Source: DASQPR01 sp963836775
GTDB lineage: Bacteria; Actinomycetota; Actinomycetes; Mycobacteriales; Micromonosporaceae
Direction: 5' to 3'
DNA length: 64,000 nucleotides
NCBI GenBank assembly: GCA_963836775.1
Contig: CAWIKR010000002.1
Location: forward strand, 2,232,001 to 2,296,000
Shown: one piece after another, positions 8,705 to 17,725 of the stretch
Numbering within the stretch: the first letter of the stretch is position 1
How the letters are laid out: the number at the start of each line of letters is the position of its first letter
Program-made: the position numbers and the translations under genes
The notes under the pieces: model-generated
Told to the model about the DNA's origin: nothing
Databases searched by the model: none
Seen by the model: only the letters and a program-made list of their open reading frames with translations

Positions 8705-9346
8705 GTGCAGCTGGCCGATCGTGTGGAGGGCGGACACCGGTTTCCGGTGCTTATCTGGCGATTGCCGGAGCCGGTGCTCGCGATCTCTTCCGGGACTCTG
8801 GGTGGCGGCATCGGCGTCCGGAACTGGATCGTCAACGCCACTGTGGATAAGTCCTACTCCCGAATGGATCCCGCCGTCCACCTGGCCGAGCTGGCAACCG
8901 CCAATGACCTGCGTGGACCGGGGGTCGGATTGCTGACCGCGGTCGATGTCCGGCAGCGCGAGATCGCCGTCGATGGCGGCGTCGAGGCGGTGATCACCGT
9001 CGGACTAGGCGTGCCGACCTGGGCGGCGGCTCCGGACGGTGACGGCACCCCGGCTCCACCGGGGACGATCAATTCAGTCGTACGCGTCCCGGTCCGGCTG
9101 GACGAGGCGGCTCTCGTCAACGCGGTGATCACCGCGACCGAGGCGAAGGTCCAGGCGCTCGCCGATGCCGGGGTGGCCGCGACCGGGACCGCCAGCGACG
9201 CGATCTGCATCGTCTGCCCGGCCGATGGAATCGCCGAGCCGTTCGCCGGCCCGCGCTCGATCTGGGGTGCCCGGCTGGCGCGTGCCGTCCATTCGGCCAC
9301 CAAGTCCGGGGCTGAGGCCTGGTGTCGTACGCGCGCAGTAGGTTAG
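8705..9346 (+). CDS. cbiZ: Adenosylcobinamide amidohydrolase
   Basis: 213-residue CbiZ-family protein. CbiZ hydrolyses adenosylcobinamide to adenosylcobyric acid, letting incomplete corrinoids re-enter B12 synthesis. The family pattern is visible along the chain: the glycine-rich SSGTLGGGIG near residue 30, VGLGVPTW near 100, TEAKVQAL near 145, TGTASDA near 160 and a terminal GARLARAVHSAT. The GTG at 8705 is the only reasonable start. It is divergent from crp and ends 4 bp before nth. No other cobalamin gene is in the window, so its local partners are unknown. Confidence 0.87.
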   Translation: MQLADRVEGGHRFPVLIWRLPEPVLAISSGTLGGGIGVRNWIVNATVDKSYSRMDPAVHLAELATANDLRGPGVGLLTAVDVRQREIAVDGGVEAVITVGLGVPTWAAAPDGDGTPAPPGTINSVVRVPVRLDEAALVNAVITATEAKVQALADAGVAATGTASDAICIVCPADGIAEPFAGPRSIWGARLARAVHSATKSGAEAWCRTRAVG

Positions 9347-9350
9347 TTCG

Positions 9351-10265
9351 GTGCCCACGAAAGCGACCACGCCGCCCGATGCCGCCGATCAGCAAGATCG
9401 AGAGCCGGCCCCCGATCATGGGCGGATCGCCATCCCGGCCGGAGATTCCGAGCTAGCCGCTGCGGCGGCCGAGGTCACCGCTGCCGCGAAGAGCCCGGCG
9501 AAGAAGCCGGCGCGCCGGTCCGGGTCAGCTCCAGAGATCACCGAGACCCGGACGGCGCTGGTCCGCCGGGCTCGCAAGATGCACCGCGAACTCACCGAGA
9601 CCCATCCGGACGCCCACTGCGAGCTGGACTTCACCAATCCGCTGGAGTTGCTGGTCGCCACCATCCTGTCGGCGCAGTCCACCGATAAGAAGATCAACGA
9701 GGTCACGCCGAAACTGTTCGCGCGCTACCCGGCCGCGGCGGATTACGCATCCGCCGACCGCGCCGAGATGGAAGAGATCCTCAAGCCCACTGGCTTCTTC
9801 CGGAACAAAACCACGTCCGTGATCGGTCTCGGCAACGCACTGGTGGAGCGCTTCGACGGCGAGGTCCCCAACAAGATGGACCTGCTGGTGACGCTGCCCG
9901 GCGTGGGCCGGAAGACCGCCAACGTAGTGCTCGGCAATGCATTCGACGTCCCGGGCATCACCGTGGACACGCATTTCGACCGGCTGGTTCACCGCTGGGC
10001 GTGGACCACCGAGCATGATCCGGTGAAGGTCGAGTTCGCGGTCGGCACGCTGATCGAGCGCAAGGACTGGACCATGCTGTCGCATCGGGTGATCTTCCAC
10101 GGGCGCCGGGTGTGCCATGCCAAGAAGCCCGCGTGCGGGGCGTGCACGCTGGCCAAGCTCTGCCCGTCATACGGCATCGGCCCGACCGAGAAGCAGGCGG
10201 CGGCGAAGCTGCTCAAGGGGCCCCGGGTGGCGGAGCTCGCGGCACGGGCGGGCATCACCTTGTGA
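9351..10265 (+). CDS. nth: Endonuclease III (DNA glycosylase/AP lyase)
   Basis: Base-excision repair enzyme removing oxidised pyrimidines and nicking AP sites. The helix-hairpin-helix LPGVGRKTANVVLG contains the Schiff-base Lys188, and VDTHFDR contains the catalytic Asp206, 18 residues later as in E. coli Nth. The iron-sulfur loop has the exact C-x6-C-x2-C-x5-C spacing near the C-terminus. At 304 residues it is longer than typical (about 210-250) because of a roughly 70-residue Ala/Pro/Lys-rich N-terminal extension. The next gene's GTG overlaps its stop codon, giving an nth-TlpA-Nudix unit. Confidence 0.95.
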   Translation: MPTKATTPPDAADQQDREPAPDHGRIAIPAGDSELAAAAAEVTAAAKSPAKKPARRSGSAPEITETRTALVRRARKMHRELTETHPDAHCELDFTNPLELLVATILSAQSTDKKINEVTPKLFARYPAAADYASADRAEMEEILKPTGFFRNKTTSVIGLGNALVERFDGEVPNKMDLLVTLPGVGRKTANVVLGNAFDVPGITVDTHFDRLVHRWAWTTEHDPVKVEFAVGTLIERKDWTMLSHRVIFHGRRVCHAKKPACGACTLAKLCPSYGIGPTEKQAAAKLLKGPRVAELAARAGITL

Positions 10266-10831
10266 GGTTGCTGCGTGTGCTGGCCGTGCTTCTCGCCACG
10301 GTGGCGGTGTCGATGGCCGGCTGTTCTTCGTCATCGGCGCCGGCCGCGGCGGGCACCTGCCTCGGCGCGATCGCGGCTGCCAGCCCGGCCGGCACCAGCG
10401 CCGGTCCGGGGCCGGGCGGGGTCGCCCTCGACTGCTTCGACGGCAGCGGCTCGGTCCGGCTCGACCAGCTGACCACTCCAGCGGTGGTGAACCTGTGGGC
10501 CGGCTGGTGCGGGCCGTGCCGGCAGGAGCTGCCCGAGGTGCAGAAGTTCGCCGACGCGGCGAGCGGCAAGGTGGCGGTCGTGGGCGTCGACTCGGCGGAC
10601 ACCAAGACCAGCGGATCGTCGCTGATCAAGGACACGCACCTGACCTATCCGATGCTCTTCGACCCGCACTCGACACTGGGCCGGTCGATCAGTCAGAGCG
10701 TTCTGCCGGTCACCGTGTTCATGCGTCCGGGCGGCGAGGTGGCGTACGTGTATCACAGCCAGACGCCGCTGAACAGCGCGAAGATCGCCGCGCTGGCGCA
10801 GCAGTATTTAGGTGTGCGGGTGAGTGGATGA
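10262..10831 (+). CDS. TlpA/ResA-like thioredoxin-fold lipoprotein
   Basis: Extracytoplasmic thiol-disulfide oxidoreductase of 189 residues. The chosen GTG start overlaps the nth stop (GTGA) and gives a clean lipoprotein signal ending in MAGC. The thioredoxin fold carries the active site WAGWCGPCRQELPEV (CGPC), followed by the SVLPVTVF cis-proline loop. Its position between nth and a CoA-type Nudix gene matches Rv3673c of M. tuberculosis. Membrane anchoring outside the cell and a role in reducing or resolving protein disulfides are inferred from the family. Confidence 0.88.
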   Translation: MRLLRVLAVLLATVAVSMAGCSSSSAPAAAGTCLGAIAAASPAGTSAGPGPGGVALDCFDGSGSVRLDQLTTPAVVNLWAGWCGPCRQELPEVQKFADAASGKVAVVGVDSADTKTSGSSLIKDTHLTYPMLFDPHSTLGRSISQSVLPVTVFMRPGGEVAYVYHSQTPLNSAKIAALAQQYLGVRVSG

Positions 10832-11460
10832 GCGAGTTGCCCAGCTGGTGGCAGCCGTTGCTGACCAATGTCGGCGCGGCGACCACCGAGACCTTCACTC
10901 GCTTCGCGGTGCCGGAGACCGGTCGCGAGAGTGCGGTCCTGGTGCTGCTCGGCGAGACCGTGCCCGGCCAGCCGGACATCCTGCTGCTGCAGCGCGCCGC
11001 CGACATGCGCAACCACGCAGGTCAGCCGGCGTTTCCGGGCGGCGCCGCGGATCCGGACGACGTCAGCCCGATCGACACCGCACTCCGGGAAGCCAATGAG
11101 GAGGTCGGGCTGCGGCGCGAGACAGTCTCGGTTCAGTCGCTGCTGCCGCCGCTGTGGATTCCGGTGAGCAACTTCATCGTGCGCCCGGTGCTGGCGTGGT
11201 GGCATAGCCCACATTCGGTGGCGCCGGAAGACCCACGCGAGGTTGCGAGCGTCGCCCGGGTGACCGTCGCCGAGCTGGTCAATCCGGACAACCGCGTGCG
11301 GGTTCGGCACCCGAGTGGGTGGATCAGTCCCGGTTTCACCGTCGGGAACATGCTGGTCTGGGGCTTTACCGCGGGGGTGCTGTCGGTCCTGCTGGATCTG
11401 GGCGGTTGGTCCCGACCGTGGGACCCGGCAGGGCGTATTGAAGATCTCAGCGTTGCTTGA
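10828..11460 (+). CDS. Nudix hydrolase, CoA pyrophosphatase-like
   Basis: 210-residue Nudix protein. It has the CoA-pyrophosphatase signature LLLQRAADMRNHAGQPAFPGG just ahead of the Nudix box, which ends REANEEVGL. The first box acidic residue is Asp in place of the usual Glu, and the REVxEE-type core is intact. The likely reaction is hydrolysis of CoA or its derivatives to phosphopantetheine and 3',5'-ADP. The ATG start overlaps the stop of the TlpA-like gene (ATGA), and the gene abuts marP. It corresponds in position to Rv3672c. Confidence 0.88.
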   Translation: MSELPSWWQPLLTNVGAATTETFTRFAVPETGRESAVLVLLGETVPGQPDILLLQRAADMRNHAGQPAFPGGAADPDDVSPIDTALREANEEVGLRRETVSVQSLLPPLWIPVSNFIVRPVLAWWHSPHSVAPEDPREVASVARVTVAELVNPDNRVRVRHPSGWISPGFTVGNMLVWGFTAGVLSVLLDLGGWSRPWDPAGRIEDLSVA

Positions 11461-11483
11461 CATCACCGCCGTACCCTGAACAC

Positions 11484-12677
11484 GTGCACGGCAGCCTCCT
11501 CGATCTCCTCCTGCTGGTTCTCATGGTGGTCTTCGCGATCAATGGGTACCGGCAGGGTTTTGTGGTGGGCTTGTTGTCGTTCCTGGGCTTCTTCGCCGGC
11601 GCCGCTCTGGGCCTGCAGATCGGTCCGGCGATCGCGACCCATTTCAGCCAGGAAGCCGCCCGGGTCGCCATTTCGCTCGGCTGTGTCTTCGGCATCGCGC
11701 TGCTCGGCCAGGCCCTCACCAACTGGGTCGGCGAGAAGATCCGCGGCAACATCCGCAACCGCACCGGCCAGTCGGTGGACGATTTCGGTGGCGCGGTCAT
11801 CTCGGTGCTGGCGCTGCTCGTGGTGGTGTGGCTGGTGGCGGCGCCATTGGGATCGTCATCCCTGCCGGGCCTGGCGCGCTCGGTCCGGCAGAGCGCGATC
11901 CTGCATGGCGTCAACACGGTCATGCCGCAGGCGGCGCAGTCGCTCTCCGATGAGTTACGCACCACGGTCAACACCAGCGGCTTCCCGGACGTCTTCGGCG
12001 AGCTGATCCCGACCAACGTGCGGCAGGTGCCGGCGCCCAATGCGGCGCTGGCCAAGCTTCCGGTGGTCCGCAACAGCGAGCGATCGGTGGTCAAGGTCGA
12101 GGGCAGCGCCCCATCGTGCAACCGGCGGATCGAGGGCTCCGGCTTCGTGTTCGCGCCCGGCCGGGTGCTCACCAACGCCCATGTCGTGGCCGGCACCCGG
12201 CAGGTGTCGGTGGCGGCGCCCGGCCAGCGCTACGTGCTCTCTGGCGTCGTCGTGGTCTACGACCCGCACCGTGACCTCGCCGTCATCGACGTGCCGGGCC
12301 TGGACGCGCCGGTGATGCAGTTCGCCGACAGCCGGGCTCGGGCAGACGACGACGCGATCGTGCTCGGCTATCCACTCGACGGGCCGTACGACGCCGAGGC
12401 TGCCCGGATTCGGGACGCCCGTCCTATCAAGGGACCGGACATCTATAACGACCGCACCGTGACCCGAGACATCTACACGATTCGTGGTCTCGTCCGCAGC
12501 GGCAACTCCGGGGGGCCGCTGATCGACTCGGACGGCGACGTGCTCGGCGTGATCTTCGCGGCCGCCGCCGACGACCCGCAGACCGGCTTCGCCCTGACCA
12601 CCGCCGAGGCATCATCGGTGATCAAGACCGGCCGGACCGCGACCCAGCACGTGTCGACCGGATCCTGCACCGAATAG
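11484..12677 (+). CDS. marP: Membrane-anchored periplasmic serine protease, MarP-like
   Basis: About 397 residues. Four N-terminal membrane segments of CvpA type (residues about 5-130) are followed by a trypsin-like domain. The catalytic triad is visible as His233 (TNAHVV), Asp264 (HRDLAVIDV) and Ser342 (SGNSGGPL), almost exactly the numbering of M. tuberculosis MarP (Rv3671c). MarP there is needed for acid and oxidative stress resistance. I chose GTG 11484, which places the first membrane helix at the N-terminus; a TTG at 11457 is possible. Convergent with eccC, 7 bp apart. Confidence 0.9.
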   Translation: MHGSLLDLLLLVLMVVFAINGYRQGFVVGLLSFLGFFAGAALGLQIGPAIATHFSQEAARVAISLGCVFGIALLGQALTNWVGEKIRGNIRNRTGQSVDDFGGAVISVLALLVVVWLVAAPLGSSSLPGLARSVRQSAILHGVNTVMPQAAQSLSDELRTTVNTSGFPDVFGELIPTNVRQVPAPNAALAKLPVVRNSERSVVKVEGSAPSCNRRIEGSGFVFAPGRVLTNAHVVAGTRQVSVAAPGQRYVLSGVVVVYDPHRDLAVIDVPGLDAPVMQFADSRARADDDAIVLGYPLDGPYDAEAARIRDARPIKGPDIYNDRTVTRDIYTIRGLVRSGNSGGPLIDSDGDVLGVIFAAAADDPQTGFALTTAEASSVIKTGRTATQHVSTGSCTE

Positions 12678-12684
12678 CCCGGCG

Positions 12685-15600
12685 CTACGCGGTCGGCTCC
12701 GCGTAGCCGAGCTGGATCAGCCGGTCTCCGTCCCGCCGGTGCACGAGATGGCCGCGGCCGGGCGGCAGCGGTTGGGGGCGTACGGATCCGATCAGCGGTC
12801 CCTCGTCGCGGTCGCCGGACATCACGATCGCCGGAGCTCCCAGGTCTTTGAGCCGCGCCAGCACCGGCTCGTAGAGCGCCCGGGCGGCGCCGCCGATGCG
12901 CCTGGTGACGACGAGATGCAGCCCGATGTCGCGAGCGTGGGCCAGCAGGTCGAGGAGCGGGGTGACCGGATTGGCTGTGGTCGCCACCAGGTCCCAGTCG
13001 TCGACCAGGACGAAGCAGTCCGGCCCGGTGAACCACGACCGGGTCTTCAGCTCCACCGGTGTCACCTCCGCTCCCGGCATCCGAGCACGCATATAGGCGG
13101 CGACCGAGTCGATCAGTTCCGAGGCCGGGCCGGGTGATGACGCGTACCCGATGAGGTGTTCGGTGTTGATCTCACCAAGCAGACTGCGCCGGTAGTCGAT
13201 GAGCACGATCCGGGCTTGGTCAGCCGGGAACCGGGCGGTGATCGTGGCGGCCAGCGTGCGCAGGAACGACGACTTTCCGCTGCCGCCGTCGCCGAAGACC
13301 AGCAGGTGCGGCTCGGCACCGAAGTCGATGTCCACGGGTTTCAGGTCGGCCTCGGCAATCCCGATCGGCAGGCGCCACCCGTCGATTGCCGCCGCCAGAT
13401 CGGTCGCGGGCACCAACGCGGGCAGCTCGCGGACCGGCGGAGCGCCAGCGCCAGACCAGGCAGCCGCTATCGCGCTCACCGGATCCGTCACGGAGCTCAG
13501 CGCCGGTGCCATCAGGAGGAACGGCGCGCCGTCCGGCAGCAGGCCGCGACCGGGCGCATCCGGCACGGTCGCGGCGGCCGTGCGCCCCGCCGCCGACTCG
13601 GACGGATCGCCCAACCGCAGCTCAAGGCGCGACGCCAGCAGGTCGCGCAGGGCCGGCCGGAGATCGGCCCAGCGGCTGGCGGTGAGGACCACGTGGACGC
13701 CGTAGGACAGGCCGCGACCGGCCAGATCCGCGATCACCGGCTCCAGGTCGTCGAAGTCGGACCGGATCGTGGACCAGCCGTCGACGACCAGGAAGACGTC
13801 GCCGTAAGGGTGCAGCGCCGGAGTGCCTCGGACGGCCCGGACGCCGGTCACGCCGTCGGCGGCGAAGCCGCGCTCGCGCTCGGCCAGGATCGAGGCGACC
13901 TCACCGACGCAACGCCGCACCGCCGACGGCGCGTGCCGGTCCGCCACTGTCCCGACGTGCGGCAACCGGCTCAGGTCGCGCAGCCCGCCACCGCCGAAGT
14001 CCAGGCAGTAGAAGGTTGCCTCGGATGGCGTATGGGTGAGGGCGATCGCGGTGATCAGGGTCCGCACCGCCGTCGATTTTCCGGACTGTGGGGCGCCGAT
14101 CACCGCCACGTGTCCGGCGGCGCCGTCGAGATCGACCACCAGCGGGTCGCGGCGCTGCTGGAACGGCCGGTCCACCACGCCGACCGGAATCCGCAGCCGC
14201 CGCCAGGCACGGTCATCGACGGTGGCCAGCCCGCGCTCGGCGGTCGCCGTCACCGGTCCGATCAACCGGTCCAGCGGTTCCGGGTGGCCGAGCGGTGGCA
14301 GCCAGATCCGGTGTGCTGGAGTGCCGGCGCCGGCGAGCCGGCTCGCGAGCACGTCGAGGGTGCTGGGCAGGCCGGACGCAGCCGATTCGGCCGGCCCGCC
14401 GGCCGTGGCCGCGACGCCGAGCGGTGAGCTGGTGAACGGCAGCACCCGCTGGGCGCCGGTGACCGGCTCGACCTGTCGTGCCGGGCCGGACACGTACGCG
14501 GATTTGAACCGCACCAGCGGCTCGGTGCCGAACCTGAGATAGCCATGTCCCGGCTCACGTGGCAGTTCGTACGCAGAGGCGACACCGAGCACCGCCCGCG
14601 ACTCGATCGCCGAGAAGGTGCGCAGCGCGATCCGGTAGGACAGGTGCGTCTCGAGCCCGCGCAACCGGCCCTCGTCCAGCCGTTGCGAGGCCAGGAGCAA
14701 GTGAACGCCGAGCGACCGGCCGAGCCGGCCCATCGCCACGAACAGGTCGACGAACTCCGGCTTGGCGGTCAGCAGCTCGCTGAACTCGTCGCAGACCACC
14801 AGCAACGCCGGCACCGCGGGCCGGTCACCAAGCCGGTTGTAGTCGCGTACCGAGGCGACGTTGCCGGCGGCTCGGAGCAGCTCCTGGCGCCGCACCAGCT
14901 CGCCCCGCAGCGCGTCGGCCATCCGGTCGACCAGCGGCAGCTCGTCGGCGAGATTGGTGATCACCGCGGCGGTGTGCGGCAGCCGATCCAGCGACGCGAA
15001 GGTCGCACCACCCTTGAAATCGATCAGCACGAAGTTGAGCGCCGCCGAGTCGTGGGTCGCGGCGAGTCCCAGCACCAGCGACCGGAGCAGCTCCGACTTG
15101 CCGGATCCGGTGGCACCGACGACCAGCCCGTGCGGTCCCATGCCGTCCAGTGCGGATTCGTTGAGATCGAGCACCACCGCGGATCCGGTGCTGTCGACCC
15201 CGATCGGCACCCGCAGCCGCCCGCCCACGGCCCAGCCGGACGCCGCCGAGAACGACGCCGGCTCGCCGATCCCGATCAGGTCCCCGAATGTCATCGCGGC
15301 ACCCCCGGCCGCGTCCGAACCGGCCAGCCGCAGTGGTGCCAGCAGCCGAGCAACTGTCTCGGCCTCGGGCTCGGACAGCGTCTCGGCGCGGCCGGCCGGC
15401 TGCGGACCGCCACCGCCGTCGGTCGTCATCGAGCCATCGGCGGCCACGGTGATAGCGATCGTGAGGGCGTTCGGCGGCACCGGAGCGGCGTCCAGTTCGA
15501 TGACGCAATCGGCGGCGACGCCGTCGATGCCGTCGGCCACCGCAACGGTGCGCCCACCGACGTCCGCGAGCAACGCCGCCAGCTCGGCACCACTGTCGCC

Positions 15601-16440
15601 AAACAGCCGCAGCGGCCCGATCGCGTCCTGGCGGGTTGGATGCCGGGCATGCGGAAGCCACTTCACGTAGTCCCAGCGATGCCGGTGCGGCGGCGCCGCG
15701 GCGACCGCCACCCGCACCTCCGACGGTGCGTGAAAGAACGAGAGGCCGGCCAGCAGCGATCGCACCAGAGCTGGTGCACCCGGCCCGGACACCTGCACCC
15801 GGCGGAACCGCAGCAGCGTCAACGCCACTGGCAGGTCCGGCACGAGTGCGTGGGCATCCAGGAACCGATCCAGCGCGGCCACCGACGCCGGCTCCAGATC
15901 GTCGCCCGGGTTGGCCGGAGCGGGAGTGAGAGTGCCCAATGGCGGTTGCGCGCCGGAACCGATGCGGACCACTCCGAAGTCGGCGTCCTCGGGGCGGCGC
16001 TCCCAGATCCGCCCGCTGTCGGCGAACGACCAGAGCGCGGCCGCCGGCGGGTGGCGGTGCTCCAGCGCCGCTCGCTGGGCGGTGATGACGCCCGCCACCT
16101 GGTCCCGTGCCACCTGCAGTTGCCGCAGGTAACCCCGGCGAACGGCCTCGGTGTCGATCCGCTTCTGCCGCCCGGCGCCGCTGAACGTGGTCGCCAGCAT
16201 CCCCAGCGAGGACAGGCCGAAGATGCCCCCGACCAGGTAGGTATAGGTGCCACCGTCGCGGCCGGCGAACATCATCGCGGTCGCCACGGTCCCGGCCAGC
16301 ATCGGCACCGCGATCAGCAGCTGATGCCAGCGTGAGCCGGCAGCCGTGGGCATCGGCGGCGGCGCCGGAACGCCGATGTCCACACTCGGCAGCGCGGGTC
16401 CGGCGATCCGCTCGGCCCGCTTGATCGACACCGTGGTCAC
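12685..16440 (-). CDS. eccC: Type VII secretion ATPase EccC
   Basis: 1251-residue FtsK/SpoIIIE-type motor of ESX/type VII secretion, with all three ATPase domains in one chain (EccCa and EccCb fused). Two transmembrane helices lie at about 40-82. The Walker A lysines are Lys448 (GATGSGKSE), Lys788 (GAPQSGKST) and Lys1056 (GDGGSGKSS), so all three P-loops are intact. Walker B of domain 1 is LLVVCDEFSEL. It is divergent from eccD across 52 bp. No eccB, eccE, mycosin or small esx gene is adjacent, so the rest of the apparatus must be encoded elsewhere or be absent. Confidence 0.93.
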   Translation of the reverse strand: MTTVSIKRAERIAGPALPSVDIGVPAPPPMPTAAGSRWHQLLIAVPMLAGTVATAMMFAGRDGGTYTYLVGGIFGLSSLGMLATTFSGAGRQKRIDTEAVRRGYLRQLQVARDQVAGVITAQRAALEHRHPPAAALWSFADSGRIWERRPEDADFGVVRIGSGAQPPLGTLTPAPANPGDDLEPASVAALDRFLDAHALVPDLPVALTLLRFRRVQVSGPGAPALVRSLLAGLSFFHAPSEVRVAVAAAPPHRHRWDYVKWLPHARHPTRQDAIGPLRLFGDSGAELAALLADVGGRTVAVADGIDGVAADCVIELDAAPVPPNALTIAITVAADGSMTTDGGGGPQPAGRAETLSEPEAETVARLLAPLRLAGSDAAGGAAMTFGDLIGIGEPASFSAASGWAVGGRLRVPIGVDSTGSAVVLDLNESALDGMGPHGLVVGATGSGKSELLRSLVLGLAATHDSAALNFVLIDFKGGATFASLDRLPHTAAVITNLADELPLVDRMADALRGELVRRQELLRAAGNVASVRDYNRLGDRPAVPALLVVCDEFSELLTAKPEFVDLFVAMGRLGRSLGVHLLLASQRLDEGRLRGLETHLSYRIALRTFSAIESRAVLGVASAYELPREPGHGYLRFGTEPLVRFKSAYVSGPARQVEPVTGAQRVLPFTSSPLGVAATAGGPAESAASGLPSTLDVLASRLAGAGTPAHRIWLPPLGHPEPLDRLIGPVTATAERGLATVDDRAWRRLRIPVGVVDRPFQQRRDPLVVDLDGAAGHVAVIGAPQSGKSTAVRTLITAIALTHTPSEATFYCLDFGGGGLRDLSRLPHVGTVADRHAPSAVRRCVGEVASILAERERGFAADGVTGVRAVRGTPALHPYGDVFLVVDGWSTIRSDFDDLEPVIADLAGRGLSYGVHVVLTASRWADLRPALRDLLASRLELRLGDPSESAAGRTAAATVPDAPGRGLLPDGAPFLLMAPALSSVTDPVSAIAAAWSGAGAPPVRELPALVPATDLAAAIDGWRLPIGIAEADLKPVDIDFGAEPHLLVFGDGGSGKSSFLRTLAATITARFPADQARIVLIDYRRSLLGEINTEHLIGYASSPGPASELIDSVAAYMRARMPGAEVTPVELKTRSWFTGPDCFVLVDDWDLVATTANPVTPLLDLLAHARDIGLHLVVTRRIGGAARALYEPVLARLKDLGAPAIVMSGDRDEGPLIGSVRPQPLPPGRGHLVHRRDGDRLIQLGYAEPTA

Positions 16441-16456
16441 CGAGCGATCTTAGACG

Positions 16457-16476
16457 CAGACATCGATGGATGTCTG
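16457..16476. promoter_or_regulatory. 20-bp palindrome between eccC and eccD
   Basis: Perfect 8-bp arms CAGACATC (16457-16464) and GATGTCTG (16469-16476) around GATG, centred in the 52-bp divergent intergenic region. Position and symmetry suggest a shared operator controlling both type VII genes. The regulator is unknown. Confidence 0.6.
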
Positions 16477-16492
16477 TGGTTAGGTGGAGCGC

Positions 16493-17722
16493 GTGCCTTC
16501 GCTCGCATACGTCACCATCGATATGCCGGACCGCCGGTTGGACATCGCGCTGCCCTCCGGCGTGCCGCTGGCCGAACTGCTGCCCACACTCCTGCGGGCT
16601 GGTGGCGCCGACCTTGCGGCTCGCGGTCCGGCGCTCGGTGGGTGGTGCTTGCGGCGCGTCGACGGCGCCACGCTGGCGCCGGCTCAGACCTTGGATCAAC
16701 TCCGGGTACGCGACGGCGACGTGCTGATTCTCGACGGGCTGGACCGGGACTGGCCGGCGCCGGTCGTCGACGACACGGCCGAAGCGGTCGCGGACCGATC
16801 CGCCGCCCGGCCATCCGCCACCGAGCACCCGATGGTGCTCGTCGGGATGGTCTCGGTGCTCGCGGTGGCGGCAGCGGTGGCGATCCTTCGCTCCGGCGCA
16901 CCGCAGATCGGCTGGTCCGCCGTGCTGATCGCGGTCGCACTGCTGGCCGCCGGGTTCCGGGTTGCCGACCTGCCGGCGCTCGGCCTGCCCGGTCTGGCAG
17001 CCGGGACCGCCGTGCTCGCCGGATCCGGGTATCGCGGTCTGGGCGCCGCCGCCCTGGCCGCTGGTCTCTACAGCCTGGTCGGGCTGGTCCTGCCCGGATC
17101 CCGCCGGCCGGTATTCGTTGGCAGTCTCGCCGCCTGCGGGATCGCTGTGACGGCGTCGGTCGCCTGGCAGTGGCACGGCCCGCTCGCCGGTGCCGCCGCG
17201 GCGGTCGGTGGTGCGGTGCTGCTGGCGCTGCTCGCGCCCGCGGTCGCGGTCCGCGCCGGCGGCCTCACCGCGGTCGACCGCGACGGCCGGCTCGACGATG
17301 GCCGCCTGGGCCGGGCGGTTACGCGTACCCATGAAACGATCTTGGGATTGGTCTGGGCCGGTGCGCTGCTGGCCGGAGCCGGCGCGGCGGCCCTGGCCCG
17401 CGATGGACGCTGGCCCGGTCTCGCCCTGCTCGGTCCGGCGACGGCGGTGTTTCTGCTCCGAGCGCGCGTCTACCGAGATCGCGCCGAGCGGGCAGGTCTG
17501 ATGATCGCCGCTGGAGCCATGGCGATCCCGGCGCTGATCGCGGTGGCCTGGCACGGCCACGGCGGCCCGGCATTGGCCCTGGCGGCCGTCAGCGTGCTCC
17601 TGGTCGGCAAGCTTCCGCCGACGCCGTCGGTGACCAGGATGGCCGAGATCTCCGAGGTGCTGGCCGTGGCCTCGGTGGTGCCGGCGATCTGTCTCAACCT
17701 GGGGCTGCTCGGGACCTTCTGA
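16493..17722 (+). CDS. eccD: Type VII secretion integral membrane protein EccD
   Basis: About 409 residues. A ubiquitin-like (YukD) N-terminal domain of about 80 residues is followed by a bundle of roughly 11 hydrophobic helices, the EccD layout that forms the ESX membrane channel chamber. The start GTG 16493 is preferred over GTG 16484 because AGGTGGAG lies just ahead of it. It diverges from eccC and is convergent with ppa, 3 bp apart. EccD without a neighbouring EccB/EccE is unusual. An EccD-EccC pair is nevertheless the pairing expected of a type VII core, so the assignment is firm at the family level. Confidence 0.86.
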   Translation: MPSLAYVTIDMPDRRLDIALPSGVPLAELLPTLLRAGGADLAARGPALGGWCLRRVDGATLAPAQTLDQLRVRDGDVLILDGLDRDWPAPVVDDTAEAVADRSAARPSATEHPMVLVGMVSVLAVAAAVAILRSGAPQIGWSAVLIAVALLAAGFRVADLPALGLPGLAAGTAVLAGSGYRGLGAAALAAGLYSLVGLVLPGSRRPVFVGSLAACGIAVTASVAWQWHGPLAGAAAAVGGAVLLALLAPAVAVRAGGLTAVDRDGRLDDGRLGRAVTRTHETILGLVWAGALLAGAGAAALARDGRWPGLALLGPATAVFLLRARVYRDRAERAGLMIAAGAMAIPALIAVAWHGHGGPALALAAVSVLLVGKLPPTPSVTRMAEISEVLAVASVVPAICLNLGLLGTF

Positions 17723-17725
17723 CGG

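Noticed and set aside
14545..16335. 596-codon frame opposite eccC
   Set aside because: Antisense to intact ATPase domains and without recognisable domains or ribosome-binding site.
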